Source: Acidobacteriaceae bacterium
Lineage (GTDB): Bacteria > Acidobacteriota > Terriglobia > Terriglobales > Acidobacteriaceae
Assembly: GCA_003164255.1 (NCBI GenBank)
Contig: PLST01000250.1
Coordinates: forward strand, 1-5,359
DNA: 5,359 nt
Direction: 5' to 3'
A program made the translations under genes and the position numbers. The stretch's first letter is position 1. Every line of letters starts with the position of its first letter. The notes beneath the pieces were generated by a model. The model was not told the origin of the DNA and did not search any database. It was given only the letters and a program-made list of their open reading frames with translations. Positions 1-5,359 of this stretch are shown piece by piece.

Positions 1-3000
1 ATGGCAAAGAAGTTCACACCAATCGAGAGGTTGCCGTATTCCGGCGAGGTAAGCAGGCTCCAGTAGGCTCCGCCATTGCCGTCGATGCGCGTGTTGGTCT
101 CAACGTGGTAGCCGGTCAGGTACTGCCCGCCCGCGCTCACATAGAAGCCCGACTGCGCGTCGCCGCGTGAAAACTGCACGTTACCCTGGTTGGCGATGAC
201 GCCGCCCCAGATTTGGCCGGCGTTGCCGAGCGAGTTCCCTGCCGGATCGCGAAGGCCGGCATACGAGAGCTGGCTGTCTTTGACTGGATCGCGCACCAGG
301 CTGATCGAGATAGGTCCGCCGCCGGGACGCAGGAAGGCGCGGGCCGTGAAGGTCGAGACCAGGAATCCGTATGGTGTGTAGCCGCCGGCAAAAGCCGCAT
401 GGGCAAAGGCCAGTTGTGCCTCACCGCCGATGCCCACGGCGTTCTGCTGAGCGGGCGGCGTGTTGGCCGTGTTGGTCAAGGTGCCGATGGGCTCGGGAAT
501 CACCATAAGGGCCGAGCCTGCGGTGGTGGACTGCAAAACTGTGATGGTGGCTGACCCGTCGGCCTGGCCCGAGTCAAGAAAGACCGGCTTGGCGACGATG
601 GTGAAGCGCGCATGGAAGCCCATAGGCACAGAAGCTTCAAAGGGCGCTTCGAGGGCGGCCAAGTGATCGTAGCCCAGGGCGCCGGAGCGATAGTTGATGA
701 AGCCGGAACCGCCGAGCCAGCCACTGTAGCCGCTCTCGATCGATTGCAGCTGCGCCTCCGCCTCTTCGCGTGGATTGAAGGGCCTTTGATCACGCTGAAC
801 GCGAACCCACGGTCCACGCAGGGGTGGAAGATTACGTTGTTGGAGCTCCTCATCGGAAAGGCCTGCGCCGGTTGAGGAAGGCGGCGGAGCGGGTTGGTTG
901 GCCTGTGCGTCGGAGGGCGCTTCATACGGAACTGAAGTTCCCTGCGCGCTGCCGGAAGGCACCTCGTGAGCATTACTCAGAGCTGGTGTGTTGCCGAGTG
1001 TCGATGCGGATGTAGATGCGGACGTGGCCTGCGCGTGCCTGTGGACTGCCTTGACTTTGCGGCGTCTGCGTACAACGTGTGCAGTGACGGCGGGAGGCGG
1101 GGTTGCGGCGGACGGCTTTTCAGTCTGTGCCGGAGCAGCCTGCTGGCGCGGCACCGAGTAGGCGCCGGTAGCGGCCTCCTGCGCGGAAGGCGTGTACTGG
1201 GCCACGTTGTATTGGCCGGTGACTACAGACTTCTGCGTTGCTGGCTGCGTATTCGCAGGCAGCGAACCTTGTGCGTTGGCCAGGTTGTGCACCACCGGTA
1301 TGGAACCCTGCGTAAGCTGGCTGTCCGTCTGCTCGGCAAACTCGGCCTGCACCTGCGCGGCCATCGCCCCTGTGGGCCTGGCCGTGATGCGCAGGCGGGA
1401 TTCTTGAACGGGTTGCGCAGGATTCGTGCGCGGAGGCCTGGGCAGTGCATTTGAACTCTGCGGAACGTAGATGGGAGCATTCGAAGGCGCGCTCGAATGA
1501 GGGCTCGTCGCGGGCATCGGCAGCGGATCGCTTGACGGCGAGTTCAACCATTGACGCTGCGGAGCGGTCAAAGGTGGCGGCCCCGAAAGGCTTACAGGTG
1601 GCTGGCTGGCCGTTGAAGGTTTGTAGCCGGGCAAAGGCGGCAGCTTGGCTGAGGGAAGCGGATCGTTGCGCGGATCGAGGAGTCGCTTGGTGTCGCCCGG
1701 CATGGGGGTGCGATAAGAGCCGGCAGGATAAGCGAGGCCCGCGTCGAGACTCTTGATCGCAGAGCCTGGAGGCATGAGGGCAAGCGCCGAACGCCAGAAG
1801 TCCGCGGCGCGCTGGTTGTTGCCTCGGGCCTGCTCAAAGCGTGCGGCGAGGGCGAGAATCTGCGGGTCCGACCCGAACTTGCCGAGCGCCTGGCGGAGCC
1901 ATGCCTCGGCCTGCGCCATGTCTGTCGCGGCGAGCGCAGCGCCGATGGCGCCCTGGTAGTCGCCGGATGCGGCTCCGTCCATCGGTATGGATTTGTAGAG
2001 CGTGACAGCCTCGGTGTAGCGGCCCACGCGCGCATAGGCACCAGCAACCGCAAAACGCACAGTCAGGTCGTCTGGGTAGTCCTCTGAGGCAGCCTGCAGC
2101 AGTTCGACACCCCGCAGCAGATGGCCCGTCTCCATGGCGGTGTCGGCACGGCGCACGGCCCAGTTTGCCCATAGCGTCTGCGTCTGCTCGCGTTGTGCCG
2201 GGGTCAGATCGGCCCGGGCATCCAGCCGCAAAAGCACGGGATAGAGCCCGACATCGTCCTTGGTGTTGTAGAGCAGCCAGGCGTGCTGCACTTCAAGGCC
2301 GGCCGGAGCGGGCGAGCGATGCAAGAGGTAGTAGTCCTCCACGCGATTCAGGTAATCAGTGGCGTGGACCGAATCGCCAACCGCGACATAGAGACTGGCA
2401 ATGCCCTGGACGAACTCGATGTCGGCTTCAAGCTGGCGGCGCACGTCGGGTGGGATCTTGGCGAGCTCATCGAGAGCTTCCGTGTTCTTGTTGCCCGACA
2501 TGAGCGAGAAGATCAGGCCCTTGTACGCATCGGAAGCCTGGGAGTGCGGCGCGTTGGGCGTGATGGGCACGGCCTGAACGCCAACTGAGTATTGCGCCTG
2601 AATCAACGTCGCGCCTGCCGCGTTCGTCAGGGCTGAGCGATAGACGGCGTCGCGCGGAGCCAATGCGTGGGTCCCACTTCCCTGCTCCGGCTTGAAATGA
2701 AGAATGCCATGCAGAACACCGTTCACAAGGCCGGAGGCCGGAGGGTGATAGACGCCGTCATGCATCACCATGCCGTTTCTTATGGCTGAGCCCACCGGCG
2801 CGTTACTGATCGTGAACGACTGCTGATGGAAGAGCTGCTGGTCGGGCGGCTGTGTCGACGGAATCACCGTCACCGCCGGATTGGATCGGTTCGCCGACGG
2901 ATCGGGAGCCAGATAATGCGCTCCGCTTGGAGCTGGTGCGGTATAAGGAACCCCGCGCTGTTGCTGGTTCGACGATTGCGGCTGTGGCTGAGCGAGCACC

Positions 3001-5359
3001 AGCGGTGCCTGACCGTTGTAAGGATCGGGTCCGTAGGCGGGCAGCGGCGGAACATGCGTCGTCTTCGCAAATGGCTCGTTGTCGGGGTCGAGCAGCTGAT
3101 GCAGATCTTGCGCGGTGACGGCGCGATGCGCGCGGGTATCCTGCTCGGGATAGTCGAGCTCGTGCGCCAGCTTGTCCACCGGGCTGGCCGCGGGCATGGC
3201 CGCCAGCGAGGCGCGCCAGTAGTCGGCCGCGCGCTGATTGTCGCCGCGTGCCTGCTCGTACCGCGCCGCGAGCCCGAGAATAGCCGCATCGTTGGTGAAG
3301 CGCTCGAGTGCCTGGCGCAGCCAGACTTCGGCCTGCGTCTTGTCATTGGCCGCCAGCGCCGCGCCAATCGCGCCCTGGAAGTCTCCTGAAGACGCATCCT
3401 GCATGGGCACCGTCTTGAAGAGCTTGAGAGCTTCACGCGACCGGCCGATGCGCGCGTACCCGCCGGCCACGGCCTTGCGTACCGCGAGATTGTCAGGAAA
3501 CGCCTGGTTGGCCGCATCCAGTATGTCCACGGCGCGTCGAACGTCGCCATTGTCCATGGCTGCGGCGGCGCGGCGAACGCTCCAGTTGGCCCAGATGTCC
3601 TGGACCGTTTCCCGCTGAGCGGCCGTTAGATCGTTGCGGCCGCCAATGCGCATCAGCGACAGATAAAGGGCGCGGTCGTTGCCGGTGTTGTAAAGCAGCC
3701 ACGCGTTCTCGACATCGACGCTCGGAGGCGGCAGGGTCTTCAGCTTGACGTAGTGAGCCTGCACCCTATTCATGTAGTCCGTGGCGTGGGCCAGATCGCC
3801 GGCGGCAGCGTAGAGGCCGGCCTCGGTCTGCTCAAACTCGATGTCGTTCTCAAGCTGCTTGCGCACCGGTGCTGGAATCTGGGCAATCTCCTGCAACGCG
3901 TCAGCATTGCGGTTGGTGGCTTGCAGAGTGGAGATGAGACCCCTCCACGCATCAATGCGATTCGGATCTTTCTGCAGTATTTGTTGATACAGGGCGTAGG
4001 CCTGGTCGGTGTTGTTCCGAAGCAGATAAATGCCCGCCAATTGCAATTGAAGAGCCACGGTGGGCTGGCCGCCGGCCGCTGTCTGCAGCTTGACTGAACG
4101 CTCCAGCAGGCCCTGCGCAACTTCATACTGGTTGCCCTGTTGGTAGATGGCGCCCAACATCGAGAGGAATCCGGGATCGGCGAGTGACGCCTCGTAGGTG
4201 GCCGGAGGCATCTTCTCAACGTCGCCGATGGCCAGCGTATCCTGCCCCATCTCGTGATGCGCGCTCACCAGCCCCATCCACGCCGAGACGCTGGCGGGAT
4301 TGTCCGTCACCAGCTGCACGTAGAGCGCGGCTGCCTGATCGTAATGCTTCGCGGCCATCAGGATGCCGGCGTATTGGAGCTTGGTATCGGCCTTGAGTGT
4401 TGAGCCACTGTCAGGGAACGGCAGCGTGAGAGCCTGGGCCAGCACGCGCTCCGCATCGCCGCTGCGTCCCTCGGCCTGATAGAGGATGGCCAGCGTACGC
4501 AGATACTCAGGGTCGCGCGTGAGCGCGGACTTAACCCCGGCCGGAAAACGCGCCGTGGTGGCGAGCGCCTTCTGGTTCCGGTTATCGCGAGCATAGGAGA
4601 GGAACAGCCCGCGCCATCCGTCCGGCCTCGAAGGTTCGAGCTTGATCAGTTCCTCATACACTTCAGCAGCCGCCGGATACTGTTGCTCCCGGGTGAGGGT
4701 TCCGGCCAGGCCATTGAGCGCATCGGCGCTGCGCGCGTTCACGGCCAGCGCGGCGCGGTACTTCACCGTAGCCGTCACCAGGTCGTTTTCGTCCAGGGCC
4801 TGCTGCGCCTCCGACATCGTGAACCAGAAGCGCGAAGTGGCCAGCGCTGTGTCAATGGTCTTCGCCTTGTAGCCGTTCTGCTCGGCCTGCGACAGAAAAC
4901 TGATGGCCGCGCCAAAGTTCTTTTGCTGCATGCGCAGGAAGCCCATGCCGGCCGCGGCCCGGCCGTTATTCGGATCGGCTTCAAGCAGCGCGGTGAAGCG
5001 GGCTTGAGCATCGTCGAGCCGGTGCGCGTTGAGAGCGGCAAAGGCCGCGCGCTCCTCCGGTGTGCGCGCAATGCCCGACTGCATCTGCGCGAGCTTGGAC
5101 TCTTCTGTCCTCAGGTTCCCGGCGACCTCAGTGTCCTGTGGATGTTGCTTGAGGTATTGGCGCAATTCCGCGGCTGAAGTGGGATTGGCCGCGTTCCACA
5201 GCAGGGCTTTACGCAGAGCGGCTTGCGCGTCCGCGTCCTGTGGGTGCGCCTCAAGAATGCGGATGCCCTCGGCGCGGGTGCGGGCATCGTACGTCAGCAT
5301 GGTGCCCAACGCGATTGCGAAGGGCGCCGATCCAGGGTTGCGATCGGCCATCGCACGCA
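1..5359 (-). CDS. bcsC: Cellulose synthase outer-membrane export subunit BcsC, partial at both ends
   Basis: One frame stays open through 1785 codons (5357 down to 3), far beyond chance at this GC content. A start and stop are both missing, so the gene continues past both edges. In known BcsC proteins a periplasmic TPR solenoid docks on the inner-membrane synthase BcsA-BcsB and an outer-membrane barrel exports the beta-1,4-glucan. The sequence shows the same order: a segment with TYDARTRAEGIRILEAHP (residues 22-39) typical of the BcsC TPR region, many TPR helices, the pre-barrel block with LLYNT, ANW.VRRA, GAIGAALAA and QARG.NQRAAD, then the C-terminal family motifs RDPVKDS.LSYAGLRDP (1689-1705), WGGV (1717-1720) and NTRIDGN.GAYW (1755-1766). 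The window ends at GVNFFA, with the two leftover bases fitting a following Met. The signal peptide and first TPRs are missing, as are about 80-100 C-terminal residues. The pre-barrel block is present twice, which is unusual. Shorter open frames on both strands here are shadows of this gene. The BcsC assignment is very secure; that the polymer is cellulose is family knowledge, since bcsA, bcsB and bcsZ are outside the window. Confidence 0.95.
3..767 (-). other. BcsC C-terminal outer-membrane beta-barrel domain, C-terminally cut (residues 1531-1785)
   Basis: This corresponds to the cellulose synthase operon protein C C-terminal family, which forms the outer-membrane pore for glucan export. Visible marks in order are: the opening SGYSGWLGGSGFINYRSG (1542-1559); LEAPFEASVPMG (1570-1581), followed by a PVFLDSG strand end; GGEAQLAFAHAAFAGGYTPYG; VRDPVKDSQLSYAGLRDP (1688-1705); IWGGVIANQGNVQFSRGD (1716-1733); GFYVSAGGQYLTG (1737-1749); NTRIDGNGGAYW (1755-1766); and YGNLSIGVNFFA (1774-1785). 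Alternating polar and hydrophobic residues with many Gly and aromatic residues are as expected for transmembrane strands. The family domain is about 340 residues, so roughly the last quarter, including the usual NLRYFTYG-type region, should lie just below base 1. Confidence 0.93.
1002..1025 (-). repeat. Two tandem 12-base units coding TSAS-TSAS
   Basis: Residues 1445-1452 are TSAS twice, coded by two adjacent 12-base units differing at two positions (acgtccgcatct and acatccgcatcg on the coding strand). It is a minor in-frame microrepeat in the disordered linker, of the sort that changes length easily by slippage without breaking the frame. Confidence 0.6.
1035..1079 (-). other. Basic cluster in the linker (residues 1427-1441)
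   Basis: The segment reads HVVRRRRKVKAVHRH: four Arg and a Lys in a row (residues 1430-1434), another Lys, one more Arg and three His, set within an otherwise almost uncharged linker. If the linker is periplasmic, as the family topology implies, the patch would face peptidoglycan or the inner leaflet of the outer membrane. That role is a guess; only the charge cluster is seen. Confidence 0.6.
1623..2531 (-). repeat. Conserved pre-barrel module, copy B (residues 943-1245)
   Basis: This second copy starts with DAYKGLIFSLM, where copy A has DAWRGLISTLQ, and ends with LLDPRNDPL and PPLPGY, where copy A has LLDPDNEPF and PPLPAY. Shared landmarks are QLEADIEF (975-982), HATDYLNRV (998-1006), AWLLYNT (1025-1031), DLTPAQRE, ANWAVRRA (1064-1071), AVAGAYARVGR, GDYQGAIGAALAATD (1132-1146), WLRQAL and QARGNNQRAADFW. 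The offset from copy A is 474 residues through the gapless part and 470 at the end, so four residues were lost or gained in the tail. Many differences are conservative (F/Y, I/V/L, K/R, D/E). This pattern, together with the intact frame, indicates that both copies have been kept under protein-level selection. Being next to the barrel linker, copy B occupies the usual position of this block in a standard BcsC. Confidence 0.88.
2532..3032 (-). other. Inter-repeat linker with unassigned insert (residues 776-942)
   Basis: This stretch separates the two module copies and is not TPR-like. Residues 776-843 are rich in Pro, Gln, Ala and Ser (for example AQPQPQSSNQQQ and PSTQPPDQQ) and are probably disordered. 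Residues 844-935 have a different composition: many Gly, Val, His and Asn, few charges and no long amphipathic helix. Short hydrophobic runs such as GLVNGVLHGILHF (876-888) and ATLIQAQYSVGVQAVPI (916-932) could be beta strands. I recognise no family. There is no stop and no codon shift at either border, so this is genuinely part of the protein. It may be a small inserted domain or a diverged piece of the spacer that came with the duplication. Confidence 0.7.
3033..3953 (-). repeat. Conserved pre-barrel module, copy A (residues 469-775)
   Basis: This is the first of two copies of a module of about 305 residues. Its order is: DAWRGLISTL; an IP..VR.QLE.DIEF segment (494-508); the HATDYMNRV helix (524-532); AWLLYNT (551-557); DLTAAQRE (577-584); ANWSVRRA (590-597); a TPR-like DILDAANQAFPDN stretch (611-623); AVAGGYARIGR (629-639); GDFQGAIGAALAAND (658-672); WLRQAL (679-684); ARYEQARGDNQRAADYW (698-714); LLDPDNEPF (755-763); and a PPLPAY end (770-775). 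Residues 469-730 align without a gap to residues 943-1204 of copy B, with 149 of 262 positions identical by hand count. In ordinary BcsC this kind of block occurs once, between the TPRs and the barrel. It is most likely periplasmic and helical. Copy A follows directly on a TPR, whereas copy B follows a linker. Confidence 0.88.
3954..5357 (-). other. Periplasmic TPR superhelix of BcsC (residues 1-468)
   Basis: This part is almost entirely alpha-helical in character: Ala/Leu/Gln/Glu-rich, with repeated 34-residue-type units. Recognisable TPRs lie around residues 101-130 (ending ALLEADPNN), 133-163 (a GFLRMQQKNFGAAISF helix pair), 196-225 and 227-260 (YPAAAEVYEELIKLEP), 327-360 (YAGILMAAKHYDQAAALY) and 433-466 (IYLLRNNTDQAYALYQQIL followed by KDPN). 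The characteristic small-large positions and the closing D/E-P-x turns are visible. Residues 13-80, with the TRAEGIRILEAHP and WNAANPTSAAELRQYLKQHP segments, match the early TPR part of BcsC as I know the family. This suggests that perhaps 100-250 residues, including the export signal, lie beyond base 5359. In the family this solenoid spans the periplasm, interacts with the synthase and peptidoglycan, and guides the chain. The exact number of repeats needs a profile search. Confidence 0.88.

Larger units (their letters stand above)
768..1622 (-). other. Long Pro/Ala/Ser/Gln-rich linker before the barrel (residues 1246-1530)
   Basis: About 285 residues connect copy B to the barrel and look mostly disordered. 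Pro, Ala, Ser, Thr and Gln dominate, with runs such as QPPVSLSGPPPLTAP and QPAPPPSS. A somewhat more ordered patch is ESRLRITARPTGAMAAQVQAEF (about residues 1316-1337), which could be a short strand and helix. A strongly basic stretch lies at 1427-1441, and a short TSAS repeat lies at 1445-1452. The end, DEELQQRNLPPLRGPW (1502-1517), leads into the barrel domain. BcsC proteins commonly have a flexible segment between TPR and barrel, but this one is long. The DNA carries no stop, terminator or promoter that I could support. Confidence 0.75.

Noticed and set aside
1..9. ATG at base 1 on the plus strand as a gene start
   Set aside because: It is the complement of the conserved NFFA(M) stretch of the barrel domain on the minus strand; nothing supports a plus-strand gene.
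500..973. Minus-strand open frame of 157 codons, and others such as 1592-2053 (153 codons), 2870-3550 (226 codons) and 3770-4219 (149 codons)
   Set aside because: They overlap the continuous BcsC frame in another register on the same strand. Their products are Arg/Ser/Pro/Thr-rich with no domain, as expected from out-of-frame reading of GC-rich coding DNA.
768..1622. Possible intergenic or regulatory region because of its low-complexity coding content
   Set aside because: The frame is intact across it, and the composition fits a disordered protein linker joining two parts of one protein. No promoter, terminator hairpin or start signal could be supported.
2826..3389. Plus-strand open frame of 187 codons, and others such as 966-1454 and 4683-5177
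   Set aside because: They are antisense to well-conserved BcsC sequence, with no recognisable motif or supported ribosome-binding site. High GC content leaves long chance open frames opposite real genes.
1623..3953. The repeated block as an assembly duplication or a pair of adjacent genes
   Set aside because: The copies differ at about 43% of aligned residues, so they cannot be an assembly echo. The reading frame runs through both without a stop or restart.
5349..5351. Met codon at residue 3 of the minus-strand frame as the true start of the gene
   Set aside because: No signal peptide follows, and the sequence here already matches the interior of the BcsC TPR region. The frame is open to the window edge, so the start must lie further upstream.

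Overview
The whole 5359-base window lies inside one protein-coding gene on the minus strand. Reading the reverse complement from base 5357 down to base 3 gives 1785 consecutive codons with no stop. The frame is open at both window edges, so the true start (beyond 5359) and stop (below 1) are outside. The protein is a BcsC-type outer-membrane subunit of bacterial cellulose synthase: a long periplasmic tetratricopeptide-repeat (TPR) scaffold followed by the BcsC C-terminal beta-barrel domain through which the glucan chain leaves the cell. Residue numbers below count from the first full codon in the window (residue 1 = bases 5357-5355), not from the real N-terminus.

Layout in protein order, from high to low coordinates: (1) 5357-3954, residues 1-468, TPR superhelix; (2) 3953-3033, residues 469-775, a conserved pre-barrel module, copy A; (3) 3032-2532, residues 776-942, a Pro/Gln-rich linker followed by about 90 residues I cannot assign; (4) 2531-1623, residues 943-1245, a second copy (B) of the same module, about 57% identical to A over 262 ungapped residues; (5) 1622-768, residues 1246-1530, a long Pro/Ala/Ser/Gln-rich linker with a cluster of basic residues; (6) 767-3, residues 1531-1785, most of the BcsC outer-membrane barrel domain, cut off roughly 80-100 residues before its expected end.

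The main oddity is the tandem internal duplication, with a period of about 474 residues (1.4 kb). It makes this BcsC much longer than the familiar enterobacterial protein of about 1150 residues. The divergence between the copies shows the duplication is old and not an assembly artefact.

The organism is a GC-rich (roughly 60% or slightly more, judged by eye) diderm bacterium, since an outer-membrane barrel is encoded. The protein style and codon use would fit Acidobacteriota (Acidobacteriaceae-like soil bacteria) or a proteobacterium. This is a weak inference, because no taxonomic marker is present. No RNA gene, mobile element, CRISPR array, promoter or terminator is visible, and none is expected inside a coding region. 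I see no wholly new system here; the value is in the architecture of one large export protein.
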